Positions 1 to 8,994 of a DNA stretch of 64,000 bases are shown here, one piece after another; positions within the stretch are counted from its first letter, which is position 1, and every line of letters starts with the position of its first letter. Origin of the DNA: Aquihabitans sp. G128. GTDB lineage: Bacteria; Actinomycetota; Acidimicrobiia; Acidimicrobiales; Iamiaceae. The notes under the pieces were generated by a model. The model was not told the origin of the DNA. It saw only the letters and a list, made by a program, of their open reading frames with translations, and ran no database searches. The stretch lies in assembly GCF_019048865.1 (NCBI RefSeq), contig NZ_CP077604.1, positions 3,906,001-3,970,000 on the forward strand. Direction: 5' to 3'. Position numbers and translations under genes: made by a program.

Positions 1-54
1 TCCGCCGGGCCCGTCGACGCCGACCAGGTCGAGGCCACCCCCGAGCCCGCCTGA
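1..54 (+). CDS. C-terminal end of an upstream gene (partial)
   Basis: The first 17 codons read without a stop and end at TGA 52-54, giving a Pro/Ala/Glu-rich tail. It lies directly before the tsaE promoter region. Only the last residues are visible, so the product cannot be named. An alanine racemase or a similar wall or tRNA-modification neighbour would be usual upstream of tsaE, but nothing in the sequence shows this. Confidence 0.3.
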   Translation, partial: SAGPVDADQVEATPEPA

Positions 55-103
55 CCGGCCCGGTCGTTGCGGTCCGGGTCGGGGCGGTCACTACGATCGG
101 ACG

Positions 104-166
104 GTGCACCCCGTCGCCCCTGCCCCCGCCTCCACGGCGCTCCGGCACCGGCGGTCGGCACCGTGA
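104..166 (+). CDS. Candidate leaderless 20-codon upstream ORF coupled to tsaE
   Basis: A GTG at 104 lies 6 nt after a -10-like TACGAT (92-97), the spacing expected when the start codon is the first transcribed base. The frame runs 20 codons (VHPVAPAPASTALRHRRSAP) and stops at TGA 164-166, which overlaps the tsaE GTG at 163 as GTGA. This is typical of translational coupling. It could be a regulatory leader peptide. Alternatively it is the true N-terminus of tsaE split by an indel, since indels are common in this window. No family is recognised. Confidence 0.35.
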   Translation: MHPVAPAPASTALRHRRSAP

Positions 167-681
167 GGCCCCAGGCCCAGGTGGCCCGCACCGCCTCCGC
201 CGCCCAGACCCAGACCCTCGCCGCCGCCCTCGCCGGCCTGTGCGGGCCGGGCGACCTGATCGTGCTGGCGGGCGACATGGGAGCCGGCAAGACGGCCTTC
301 GCCCAGGGCTTCGCGCTGGGGCTCGGCATCGCCGACCGGGTGACCAGCCCCACCTTCACCATCGTGCGGGAGTACGCCGGCGGGCGCCTGGCCCTGCACC
401 ACCTCGACGTGTACCGGCTCGACCAGCTGCGGGAGGTCCTGGAGCTGGGCGTGAGCGAGATGCTCGACGAGGAGGCGGTGATGCTGGTCGAGTGGGGCGA
501 CGCCGTGCTGCCGGCCCTGGGCGACCAGTACCTCGAGATCCGCATCTCCTTCGGCGAGGGCGACGACGACCGACGGCTGGAGATCTCGCCTCGCGGCCGC
601 CTGTGGGCCGCCCGCGAGCGGGTGCTGGGCGAGGCCCTCGCCAGCTGGACCGAACCTGAACCAGGAGACCCATCGTGCTGA
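163..681 (+). CDS. tsaE: tRNA threonylcarbamoyladenosine biosynthesis ATPase TsaE
   Basis: TsaE is the P-loop ATPase that works with TsaB and TsaD to transfer the threonylcarbamoyl group to A37 of ANN-decoding tRNAs. The Walker A motif GDMGAGKTAF is at about residues 37-46, followed by TSPTF and a switch-like HHLDVYRL; VMLVEWGD is the family's C-terminal signature. At 172 aa it has the usual size. I chose GTG 163 because it leaves a normal N-terminus and overlaps the upstream mini-ORF stop as GTGA; a TTG at 67 would add 32 low-complexity residues. Its stop overlaps the tsaB GTG by 7 nt, so the two are co-translated. Confidence 0.9.
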   Translation: MRPQAQVARTASAAQTQTLAAALAGLCGPGDLIVLAGDMGAGKTAFAQGFALGLGIADRVTSPTFTIVREYAGGRLALHHLDVYRLDQLREVLELGVSEMLDEEAVMLVEWGDAVLPALGDQYLEIRISFGEGDDDRRLEISPRGRLWAARERVLGEALASWTEPEPGDPSC

Positions 682-1371
682 TCCTCGGCCTCGAGAGCGC
701 CACCGCGCAGGTGGGCTGCGCCATCGGCGGCCACGAGGGCGTGCTGGCGTCGTCGCACTCGGCGCGGCAAGCGCCACGCCGAGAACCTCACGCCGGCCGT
801 CGAGTTCGTGTGCCGCCAGGCCCGCGTGGAGCTGTCGGAGATCTCGTGCGTCGCGGTCGACCACGGCCCGGGCCTCTTCACCGGCCTCCGCGTGGGCGTC
901 GCGTCGGGCAAGGCCATCGCCCAGGCCCTGCGGGTGCCCATGATCGCGGTGTCGAGCCTGGACCTCCTGGCCTTCCCCCTGCGCTTCACCGATCGGCGGA
1001 TCGCAGCGGTCATCGACGCCCGGCGCGGCGAGGTGTTCTGGGCCTTCTACCGGCAGGTGCCGGGCGGCATCCAGCGCATCAGCGAGCCCACCGTCGGCTC
1101 GCCCGACGAGCTGGCGGCCGAGCTGCTGGCCCAGCACGGCGACACGATCCTGGCCGGCGACGGCGCCATCCGCTACGCCGAGCACTTCGCCCAGCGGCCG
1201 GGCGTCGAGCTGGCCGGCGGCGACCACGCCTATCCCTCGGCGCGCTCCCTGGTGCAGCTGGCCCACGCCAAGGCGCTCCGCGAGGACTGGGTGCGGCCTC
1301 ACGAGATCGAGCTGCTGTACCTGCGCAAGCCCGACGCCGAGATCAACTGGTCCATGCGGGCGGGCGCCTGA
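675..1371 (+). pseudogene. tsaB: TsaB, t6A synthesis scaffold protein, interrupted by a frameshift
   Basis: TsaB is the inactive ASKHA-fold partner of TsaD. The N-terminus from GTG 675 (LILGLESATAQVGCAIGG) and the rest (DHGPGLFTGLRVGVASGKA, then VIDARRGEVFWAFY) lie in different frames. Frame is lost between about 759 and 772, where a conserved ARGKRHAENL stretch would be expected; the net shift is one extra base or two missing. Repaired length is about 231 aa, normal for the family. The gene sits between tsaE and tsaD, both intact, and TsaB is normally essential. The break is therefore more likely a sequence error than a real pseudogene. Confidence 0.85.
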
Positions 1372-1386
1372 TGGCCGCCGCACCCC

Positions 1387-2046
1387 GTGCCCTCCGGCCG
1401 ACCGGGCGCTGACGTGGCCGGCAACGTCGACGGCCGCGCGCCGTCCGGTCTGGTGGTCACCGTGTCGCCCATGCGCCGCCGGCACCTGCGCGCCATCCTG
1501 GCCATCGAGGCCCAGGTGTACCCCCGGCCCTGGTCGTCGCGGCTCTTCGAGGACGAGCTGGAGCGGGGCGGGCGGGTCTACCTGGTGGCCCGCGTCGGGC
1601 CCACCGTGGTGGGCTACGCAGGCCTCCTGATGATCGCCGACGACGGCCACGTGGCCACCGTGGCGGTCGACCCGGTGTGGCAGGGCCACCGCGTGGCCAC
1701 CCGGCTGCTGGCGGAGCTGGTGCGCCAGTCGCAGCGGCTGGGCGCCAACCAGCTGACGCTGGAGGTGCGCATGTCGAACGTGCGCGCCCAGGGCCTGTAC
1801 CGCCGGTTCGGCTTCGCCCCGGCCGGCGCCCGCAAGGGCTACTACGGCGACAACGGCGAGGACGCCCTCGTCATGTGGGCCCACGAGATCGGCAGCGACG
1901 ACTACCAGGCCCGGCTCGACGCGATCGACGCCGACCTGGTCCCGGCCACGGCCCGACTGGGCTTCGACGCACCCGTGGGCGTCGGAGCGGGAGCGGGCGA
2001 CGGTGCCCACCCCGCCTCGTCCCGCGGCAGGATGGAGCGACCATGA
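1387..2046 (+). CDS. rimI: RimI-like ribosomal-protein alanine N-acetyltransferase (GNAT)
   Basis: This is a GNAT-fold acetyltransferase that in this position usually acetylates the N-terminal alanine of ribosomal protein S18. The conserved core runs from SPMRRRHLRAILAIEAQVYP to EVRMSNVRAQGLYRRFGF, with the acetyl-CoA loop near VDPVWQGHRVATRLL and the GYYGDNGEDALVM C-terminal element. The start is uncertain: GTG 1387, 1414 and 1450 are all in frame and none has a clear Shine-Dalgarno. At up to 219 aa it is longer than the usual ~150 because of extra residues at both ends. Its stop overlaps the tsaD start as ATGA. Confidence 0.85.
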   Translation: MPSGRPGADVAGNVDGRAPSGLVVTVSPMRRRHLRAILAIEAQVYPRPWSSRLFEDELERGGRVYLVARVGPTVVGYAGLLMIADDGHVATVAVDPVWQGHRVATRLLAELVRQSQRLGANQLTLEVRMSNVRAQGLYRRFGFAPAGARKGYYGDNGEDALVMWAHEIGSDDYQARLDAIDADLVPATARLGFDAPVGVGAGAGDGAHPASSRGRMERP

Positions 2047-3092
2047 CCGCCTTCGACCCGACCGTCCCGTCCCGCCCCGGCGTCGACGCCCACACCCGCA
2101 TCCTCGGGATCGAGACCTCCTGCGACGAGACCGCCGCCTCGGTGGTGGTCGGCGGCCACGTGGTGCGCTCGTCGGTGGTGTCGAGCCAGGTCGACATCCA
2201 CGCCCGCTTCGGCGGGGTGGTCCCCGAGATCGCCAGCCGCGCCCACGTCGACCTGCTCACGCCGGTCATCGCCGAGGCGCTCGTGGAGGCCGGGGTCGAG
2301 GGGCCCGAGCTCGACGCCGTGGCCGCCACCTACGGGCCGGGCCTGGTGGGCTCGCTGCTCGTGGGCGTGAGCACCGCCAAGGCCCTGGCCCTCGTCTGGG
2401 GCGTGCCCTTCGTGGCCGTCAACCACCTCGAGGCCCACCTCTACGCCGCCCTCGTCGAGGACCCCAGCCTCGAGCTGCCGGTGGTGGTGCTGCTCGTGTC
2501 CGGCGGCCACACCATGCTCATCGAGATGGAGGGCCACGGCCGGTACCGCCTGCTCGGCTCCACCATCGACGGCGCGGCGGGCGAGGCCTTCGACAAGGTC
2601 GGCCGCTACCTGGGCCTCGGCTACCCCGGTGGCCCGGCGATCGACCGCATCGCCATGGAGGGGGACCCGCACGCCATCGCCTTCCCCCGGGCGCTGATGG
2701 CCGACGGGCTCGACTTCTCCTTCTCGGGCCTGAAGACCTCGGTGGTCAACCACGTGCGCAAGCACCCGGAGGTCGCCACGGCCGACGTCGCCGCCAGCTT
2801 CCAGGAGGCGGTGGTCGACGTCCTGGTCACCAAGGCCCGCCGGGCCGCCCAGCAGATCGGGGCCAAGGGCCTGGTGCTCGGCGGCGGCGTGGCCGCCAAC
2901 TCGCTCCTGCGCGAGCGGTTCCTGTCGGCCTGCGTCGAGGACGGCATCCACGGCTTCCTGCCCAGCCGGGCCATGTGCACCGACAACGCCGCCATGGTGG
3001 CCGCCGCCGCCTGGTGGCGCCTCGGCGCCGACGGCCCCAGCCCGCTCGACACGGGCGCCGACCCGAACCTGCGCCTCCAGCTGCTCGACTGA
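2043..3092 (+). CDS. tsaD: tRNA N6-adenosine threonylcarbamoyltransferase TsaD
   Basis: TsaD is the catalytic subunit that moves threonylcarbamoyl from TC-AMP to tRNA A37. The ASKHA fold is complete: GIETSCDETAAS near residue 23, the metal-binding NHLEAHLYAA histidines, VSGGHTMLIEM, and the C-terminal GGGVAANSLLRER nucleotide loop and MCTDNAAMVA motif. At 349 aa the length is typical. ATG 2043 overlaps the rimI stop by four bases, so the tsaE-tsaB-rimI-tsaD set forms one operon. The next gene is convergent and only 56 nt away. Confidence 0.96.
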   Translation: MTAFDPTVPSRPGVDAHTRILGIETSCDETAASVVVGGHVVRSSVVSSQVDIHARFGGVVPEIASRAHVDLLTPVIAEALVEAGVEGPELDAVAATYGPGLVGSLLVGVSTAKALALVWGVPFVAVNHLEAHLYAALVEDPSLELPVVVLLVSGGHTMLIEMEGHGRYRLLGSTIDGAAGEAFDKVGRYLGLGYPGGPAIDRIAMEGDPHAIAFPRALMADGLDFSFSGLKTSVVNHVRKHPEVATADVAASFQEAVVDVLVTKARRAAQQIGAKGLVLGGGVAANSLLRERFLSACVEDGIHGFLPSRAMCTDNAAMVAAAAWWRLGADGPSPLDTGADPNLRLQLLD

Positions 3093-3148
3093 GGTCGACC
3101 GGCTCGACCAGCTCGACCGGCTCGTACGAGCAGGTCGGGCCGCGCGGC

Positions 3149-4102
3149 TCAGGCCGGGCGGCGGGCGAAGGCCTGGCCGGGCGCGGTGCCGGTCTCGGCG
3201 CGCCACACGCGGCGGAACTGGCGGGCGTCGTCGTAGCCCGCGGCTGCGGCCGCGGCCTCGACCGTGGCGCCCGACGCCAGCACGGCCCGGGCGTGCTCCA
3301 CCCGGATCCGGCGCTGGTAGGCGAGCGGGGTCAGCCCGGTCGCGGCCACGAAGGCCCGGTGCAGCGTGCGGGTGCTGGCCGGGGCGCGCGCCGCGAGCTC
3401 GGCGAGGGGCAGCGGTTCGGCGAAGCGGCGGTCGATCTCGTCCTGCACGCGGTGGACCAGGTCGTCGAGGTGGTTGCGGTGGCGCAGCAGCGCGCTGTCC
3501 TGCTCGGCGTCGCCGTTGCGGCGGGCGTAGACCACCATGTCCCGCGCCACCGCGGCGGCTGCCGCCGGGCCGTGGTCGGTCGCCACCAGGTGCAGGGCGA
3601 GGTCGATGCCGCTGGCGATCCCCGCGGAGGTGAGCACGCGATCGTCCTCGGCGTAGAGCACGTCGCGCTGGACGCGCGCCGCCGGGTGGCGCGCCGCGAG
3701 CTGGGCCTGCACGCCGTGGTGGGTGGTGCAGCGCCGCCCGTCGAGCAGGCCGGCGCGGCCGAGCACCTCGGCGCCGGCGCAGATCGAGCCCACCCGACCG
3801 CCTGCGGCGTGGTGGGCGCGGAGGCGGTCGAGCGTGGCCGTCGAGACCTGCCCGGGGTCGTCGAGCAGGCGTGCTCGGAAGCCGGGGACGAGCACGAGGT
3901 CGGACGGGCCGAGGTCGGGCCAGGTGGTCGCCGCTTCCAGGCCCAGGCCCTGGGCGCTGGGCACGCGGGCCGACTCGCCCACGAAGTGCAGCTGGTAGCC
4001 CCAGCCGAGGTCGTCGGCGCTGGAGAACGCCTGGGCCGGCCCGGCCAGGTCGAGCAGGTGGACCTGGGGCAGCAGCACGAAGGCGACCTGGCGGCGGATC
4101 AC
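3149..4102 (-). CDS. GlxA-family AraC-type transcriptional regulator
   Basis: The protein (317 aa) has an N-terminal DJ-1/PfpI-like domain (about residues 1-180, with the nucleophile-elbow-like SICAGAEVLGRAG) and a C-terminal AraC-type double helix-turn-helix (STRTLHRAFVAATGLTPL and YDDARQFRRVWRAETG). GlxA-type regulators sense small metabolites and control catabolic genes. GTG 4102 overlaps the stop of the upstream hydrolase gene as GTGA, so the two form a two-gene operon and the regulator probably controls it. The ligand is unknown. Confidence 0.88.
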   Translation of the reverse strand: MIRRQVAFVLLPQVHLLDLAGPAQAFSSADDLGWGYQLHFVGESARVPSAQGLGLEAATTWPDLGPSDLVLVPGFRARLLDDPGQVSTATLDRLRAHHAAGGRVGSICAGAEVLGRAGLLDGRRCTTHHGVQAQLAARHPAARVQRDVLYAEDDRVLTSAGIASGIDLALHLVATDHGPAAAAAVARDMVVYARRNGDAEQDSALLRHRNHLDDLVHRVQDEIDRRFAEPLPLAELAARAPASTRTLHRAFVAATGLTPLAYQRRIRVEHARAVLASGATVEAAAAAAGYDDARQFRRVWRAETGTAPGQAFARRPA

Positions 4103-4683
4103 GAGGCGAGGTGCTCCTCGACGGTGGTGATCGTGGCGAAGCGCCCGGCCAGGGCGTACTCGGTGCGAGCCAGCACGTCCTGGACGCCCAGCGTGGTGGG
4201 GTCGGCGGCCACCTCGGCGAACGGTCGGTCCGCCACCGCGGCGCGGTGCGGGATGGGGAACGTCGCGGTGGCGTCGATGACGAAGTCGACGGCGTAGCCG
4301 AGGTCGGCGGCGAGGCGGGTGGTGGTCTCGCAGCACTGCTCGGTCTGGATGCCCGTCACCGCCAGCCGGGTCACGCCGCGCTCGGTCAGCAGCTGCGCCA
4401 GGTTCGTGGTGGTGAACGCGTTGCGGGAGGTCTTCACCAGGACGGGCTCGCCGGCGCGGGGCTCCAGCCCGTCCATCAGGGCGACGTGCGGGCTGCCGGG
4501 CTCGAAGGGGCCGCCGGTGCCCGGCTCGGTGTGGAGGATCCACACCACCAGGTCGCCGGTCTCCCGGTAGCGGTCGACGAGCGGCCGCACCTGCTCGACG
4601 ATGCCGGGGTTGGAGCACCAGGGCCAGTACGGCCGGACGGTGAACGAGTTCTGCACGTCGATGACGAGGAGGGCGCGGTTCAT
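4099..4683 (-). CDS. Isochorismatase-family cysteine hydrolase
   Basis: The protein (194 aa) belongs to the isochorismatase-like hydrolases (nicotinamidase, ureidoacrylate or biuret amidohydrolase relatives). The catalytic triad is visible: Asp9 in LLVIDVQNSF, Lys84 in LVKTSRNAF and Cys117 in GIQTEQCCETT. Substrate cannot be read from the sequence; an amide or carbamate is likely. It is the first gene of an operon with the GlxA-type regulator. The start is ATG 4683, where conserved sequence begins. The upstream region faces the groES promoter. Confidence 0.85.
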   Translation of the reverse strand: MNRALLVIDVQNSFTVRPYWPWCSNPGIVEQVRPLVDRYRETGDLVVWILHTEPGTGGPFEPGSPHVALMDGLEPRAGEPVLVKTSRNAFTTTNLAQLLTERGVTRLAVTGIQTEQCCETTTRLAADLGYAVDFVIDATATFPIPHRAAVADRPFAEVAADPTTLGVQDVLARTEYALAGRFATITTVEEHLAS

Positions 4684-4813
4684 GCCGCCACCATCGTGGT
4701 CCAGCGCCGTTGGCAGAAGGGCATCGGCGGACGACGACCGGACGGATCGTGCCATCGATCGTCGGTCTCCAGCCCCCGAGCGGGGCGGCCGCGGCCGTCC
4801 CGCCCAGCGGGAA

Positions 4814-4822
4814 TTAGCACTC
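4814..4822 (+). promoter_or_regulatory. Extra CIRCE-like half-site upstream of groES
   Basis: TTAGCACTC at 4814-4822 is a perfect left half of the CIRCE operator, lying 52 nt upstream of the complete CIRCE and just before the -35 box. A second partial copy, TTGGCAC, is at 4908-4914 in the leader. They may help HrcA binding or be remnants of older operators. Confidence 0.5.
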
Positions 4823-4837
4823 TCGGGCCGCGACTGC

Positions 4838-4866
4838 TTGCGACTCGGGGGATCGCGCCGTATCGT
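4838..4866 (+). promoter_or_regulatory. groESL promoter
   Basis: A -35 element TTGCGA (4838-4843) and a -10 element TATCGT (4861-4866) are separated by exactly 17 nt. The predicted start of transcription, about 4873, falls inside the CIRCE operator, which explains repression by HrcA through occlusion. Confidence 0.7.
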
Positions 4867-4892
4867 TGGCACTCGCCATAGAGGAGTGCTAA
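4866..4892 (+). promoter_or_regulatory. CIRCE operator (HrcA-binding inverted repeat)
   Basis: TTGGCACTC, a 9-nt spacer, then GAGTGCTAA matches the CIRCE consensus TTAGCACTC-N9-GAGTGCTAA with one mismatch. It overlaps the predicted transcription start of groES. Heat-shock control by HrcA is therefore expected, although hrcA itself is not in the window. Confidence 0.93.
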
Positions 4893-4943
4893 CGCCGGTT
4901 TGGAGCGTTGGCACGGACCACTACTCACGCCATGGAGGCGCTG

Positions 4944-5237
4944 ATGTCCCTGCAGCCGCTCGAAGATCGCATCATCGTGAAGCCCGGTGATGCCGAAGAG
5001 ACCACCGCCAGCGGGCTGGTCATCCCCGACACCGCCAAGGAGAAGCCCCAGCAGGGCGAGGTCCTGGCCGTGGGCGAGGGCCGCTGGGACGAGGACGGCG
5101 AGAAGCGCATCCCCGTCGACGTCAAGGTCGGCGACATCGTCGTCTACTCCAAGTACGGCGGCACCGAGATCACGTCGGATGGCCAGGACGTCCTGATCCT
5201 GAACGCCCGTGACGTGCTCGCGATCGTCAAGAACTGA
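4944..5237 (+). CDS. groES: Co-chaperonin GroES
   Basis: GroES forms the heptameric lid of the GroEL folding chamber. The 97-aa protein shows [12 protein letters not shown] at the N-terminus, the mobile loop [20 protein letters not shown] and the C-terminal [14 protein letters not shown] 4944 was preferred over ATG 4932 because GGAGG (4934-4938) lies 5 nt upstream of it. The gene is first in the groES-groEL operon, 14 nt before groEL, under a CIRCE-controlled promoter. Confidence 0.97.
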   Translation: MSLQPLEDRIIVKPGDAEETTASGLVIPDTAKEKPQQGEVLAVGEGRWDEDGEKRIPVDVKVGDIVVYSKYGGTEITSDGQDVLILNARDVLAIVKN

Positions 5238-5242
5238 GCTGA

Positions 5243-6901
<1,659 letters not shown>

Positions 6902-6924
6902 CAACCCCCTCCCACGAGGTGGTT

Positions 6925-6958
6925 CGACGGTGCCCGGGCTTCGGCCCGGGCACCGTCG
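6925..6958 (+). terminator. Hairpin terminator after groEL
   Basis: A perfect 15-bp GC-rich stem closes a TTCG tetraloop (6940-6943). It lies 24 nt after the groEL stop. No U-tract follows, as is common in high-GC actinobacteria. It also lies downstream of the convergent TetR gene. Confidence 0.8.
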
Positions 6959-7034
6959 CGTCCGGGGGTGGCCCGGCGCACCCTCGGCGTGGCGTCGGTG
7001 GCCCGTGCCGGGCCGCCGACCGGCGAGCGGTCGT

Positions 7035-7751
7035 TCAGTCGCCGGAGGTGGCCAGGCGGGCGGCCCGGTCGGGAGCCGCGTAGACCGGCTTCACCGCGAC
7101 GTCCGGGTCGGACCACGCGTGGTGGCCCGCCACCGGGAACTTGGCCTCGAGGTAGGCCAGCATCACGTCGACGTACTCGGCGGTGGTGGCCTCGCGATCG
7201 GGGTCGGCCTGGTCGGCGGCGGCCGCCAGCACCAGGTGGGCCAGGGTTACCATGACCTCGGAGGTGCGGGCCACGATGGGCTCCGGCAGGCCGGGCACGC
7301 GCAGCTCGATCAGGGCGCGGATGTGGCCGAGCAGGCCTTCGCGCAGCCGTTGGCCGGCGCCGGACCGGCCACCCGGCACCATGGCCGAGACGAGCAGGGC
7401 CGGCAGGGCCCGCTGGTCGCGGGTCTCGGCCACCAAGCGGTCGATGACCCGGTGCAGGAACTCGCCGATGCGCTCCTCGGGACCGATGTTGCCCAGGAGG
7501 TCGGCGTACAGGTCGACGAGGTGGGCCAGGTAGCGGTCGGTCAGGGCCTCGGCGAGCGCCGCCTTGTCCGGGAACCACCGGTAGAGCGTGCCGACCGGGA
7601 CGTCGGCGCGTGCCGCGACCAGGTTGGTGGTGGCGGCGTCGTAGCCGACCTCCTCGAAGACCTCGGCGGCGACGTCGAGGAGCAGCTCGACCCGCGCCGC
7701 GGATCGCGCCTGGCGCGGTCGGTTGCGCAGGTGGCTGTTCGCTTCGGCCAT
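7035..7751 (-). CDS. TetR/AcrR-family transcriptional regulator
   Basis: The 238-aa protein has a TetR N-terminal DNA-binding domain (ARVELLLDVAAEVFEEVGYD, then TTNLVAARADVPVGTLYRWF as the recognition helix) and an all-helical ligand-binding C-terminus. ATG 7751 is preceded by GAGGAG-type ribosome-binding sequence and a -10-like TAGCGT on the minus strand (7788-7793). Ligand and targets are unknown. Its divergent neighbour encodes a small duplicated-motif protein, which it might control. Confidence 0.9.
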   Translation of the reverse strand: MAEANSHLRNRPRQARSAARVELLLDVAAEVFEEVGYDAATTNLVAARADVPVGTLYRWFPDKAALAEALTDRYLAHLVDLYADLLGNIGPEERIGEFLHRVIDRLVAETRDQRALPALLVSAMVPGGRSGAGQRLREGLLGHIRALIELRVPGLPEPIVARTSEVMVTLAHLVLAAAADQADPDREATTAEYVDVMLAYLEAKFPVAGHHAWSDPDVAVKPVYAAPDRAARLATSGD

Positions 7752-7841
7752 CGATCCCTCCTCGCCCGCCGGATGGTCTGGGGCAACGCTACCCGGCCCG
7801 GACCGGCCGCCTCGGACCGGTGGCGCCGGGACCCCGGTCGG

Positions 7842-7847
7842 TAGGCT
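7842..7847 (+). promoter_or_regulatory. -10 box of a leaderless promoter
   Basis: TAGGCT ends 6 nt before ATG 7854, so transcription should begin at the start codon. No Shine-Dalgarno precedes the gene. Confidence 0.5.
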
Positions 7848-7853
7848 GCGGTG

Positions 7854-8159
7854 ATGGAACGACCCCCTGCCGATCCCTCGAAGCTGCTGGCCTCCTGGGA
7901 CGACTGGGAGCGGGGCGAGATCACCCCGGGCCGGGTCCTCGCGGATCTCAAGACGGGCGGCCTGCGCGACGTGCTCGACCACCTGGCGGGGCCCGACGGC
8001 GCCGCCACCGACGACGGCGTCGACGCCGGCGCCCTGCAGGCCCGGTGGATGACCTGGGAGCGCGGCGAGGCCGCGCCGGGCCAGGTGGTGGAGGACCTGC
8101 AGCGCGGCGGGCTGCGCGGCGTGGTGGCCCACCTGGCCGCCGCCGTCGAGCAGGCCTGA
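7854..8159 (+). CDS. Small protein with a duplicated W-ERGE-PG motif
   Basis: The 101-aa protein is an internal duplication. WDDWERGEITPGRVLADLK at about residues 15-33 is repeated as WMTWERGEAAPGQVVEDLQ at about 64-82, each followed by GGLRxVLxHLA. There is no signal peptide or membrane segment, so it is probably cytoplasmic. Each repeat looks like two short helices joined by a Gly-rich turn. The function is unknown to me. It is followed after 8 nt by the Nudix gene, suggesting an operon. ATG 7854 is chosen because a TAGGCT -10 box lies 6 nt upstream. Confidence 0.75.
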   Translation: MERPPADPSKLLASWDDWERGEITPGRVLADLKTGGLRDVLDHLAGPDGAATDDGVDAGALQARWMTWERGEAAPGQVVEDLQRGGLRGVVAHLAAAVEQA

Positions 8160-8167
8160 CCCGACCC

Positions 8168-8884
8168 GTGGCCGGGCCCGTCGCCGACCCGCCCGCGCGG
8201 GGAGGCCCGCAGCACATCCCGCGCCCGCCCTCGGCCCGACCGGGCCCGGCCGCTCCGTGGTCCCACCTCGACGACGCCGATCGGCGCGTCGACGTGGCCC
8301 GGCTGCGCGCCGCCTTCGCCGCGGTCGATCCGCCGGTGCGCTCCGTGCGGGAGGGCTCGGTCCGGCGCGGCTCGGCGGTGCTGGCGCCGATCTACGAGCA
8401 CGACGGCGAGGCGTTCGTCGTCCTGACCCGCCGCTCGGCCCGGCTGCGGGTCCACAGCGGCGAGGTCAGCTTCCCGGGCGGCGGCCAGGAGCCCGGCGAG
8501 GACCTGGCCGACACCGCCCGGCGCGAGGCCTGGGAGGAGGTGGCGCTCGACCCGGCGTCGGTGGAGCTGATCGGCGAGCTCGACCACCTGAGCACCATCA
8601 CCAGCGACTCGTTCATCGTGCCCTACGTCGGGCTGCTCCCGGGTCGCCCGCAGCTCGTCGCCAGCCCTGCCGAGGTCGAGGCCGTGCTCCACGTCCCGCT
8701 CGCTGAGCTGCTCGACCCCGAGGTGTACCGCGAGGAGCGGTGGGACCTGTTCGGCGCCGAGCGATCCATCTTCTTCTTCGAGCTCTACGGCGACACCGTG
8801 TGGGGCGCCACCGCCGCCATGCTGCGCCAGCTGCTCGGGCTCGCCACCGGCACCGTGGGACGGGGCGACCTTCGGCACCTCTGA
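8168..8884 (+). CDS. Nudix hydrolase, CoA-diphosphatase (NudL) type
   Basis: The 238-aa protein carries a full Nudix box (GGGQEPGEDLADTARREAW then EEV). It is preceded by the NudL-type signature LTRRSARLRVHSGEVSFPGG, which marks enzymes hydrolysing the diphosphate of coenzyme A or acyl-CoA. Metal ligands are the REAWEE glutamates. GTG 8168 is the best start, 8 nt after the preceding gene, although the first ~30 residues are Pro/Arg-rich and may be over-annotated. Substrate is inferred from family only. Confidence 0.87.
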   Translation: MAGPVADPPARGGPQHIPRPPSARPGPAAPWSHLDDADRRVDVARLRAAFAAVDPPVRSVREGSVRRGSAVLAPIYEHDGEAFVVLTRRSARLRVHSGEVSFPGGGQEPGEDLADTARREAWEEVALDPASVELIGELDHLSTITSDSFIVPYVGLLPGRPQLVASPAEVEAVLHVPLAELLDPEVYREERWDLFGAERSIFFFELYGDTVWGATAAMLRQLLGLATGTVGRGDLRHL

Positions 8885-8907
8885 GCCGGTTCGGGGCGCT
8901 CCGGGCG

Positions 8908-8913
8908 TACCCT
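8908..8913 (+). promoter_or_regulatory. -10 box before the yqgE upstream ORF
   Basis: TACCCT ends 6 nt before GTG 8920, the start of a 24-codon ORF whose stop overlaps yqgE. Confidence 0.4.
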
Positions 8914-8919
8914 CGGGTC

Positions 8920-8994
8920 GTGGACCACCACGACCTGCTGCCGGCGCCGGGCCCCACCGCCTCCGTCCCGACCACGGGATCGGTGCCGTCGTGA
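8920..8994 (+). CDS. Candidate leaderless 24-codon upstream ORF coupled to yqgE
   Basis: GTG 8920 starts VDHHDLLPAPGPTASVPTTG plus four more codons and stops at TGA 8992-8994, overlapping the yqgE GTG 8991 as GTGA. The TACCCT box 6 nt upstream of the GTG suggests a leaderless transcript. The arrangement copies that before tsaE. It could be a translation-coupling device, or the result of an indel separating an N-terminal extension of YqgE. Confidence 0.35.
   Translation: MDHHDLLPAPGPTASVPTTGSVPS

Noticed and set aside
91..2010. Long minus-strand open frame opposite tsaE-rimI
   Set aside because: It is a shadow of GC-rich codons on the opposite strand; the protein is His/Gly/Arg-rich with no domain and the plus strand encodes recognisable genes.
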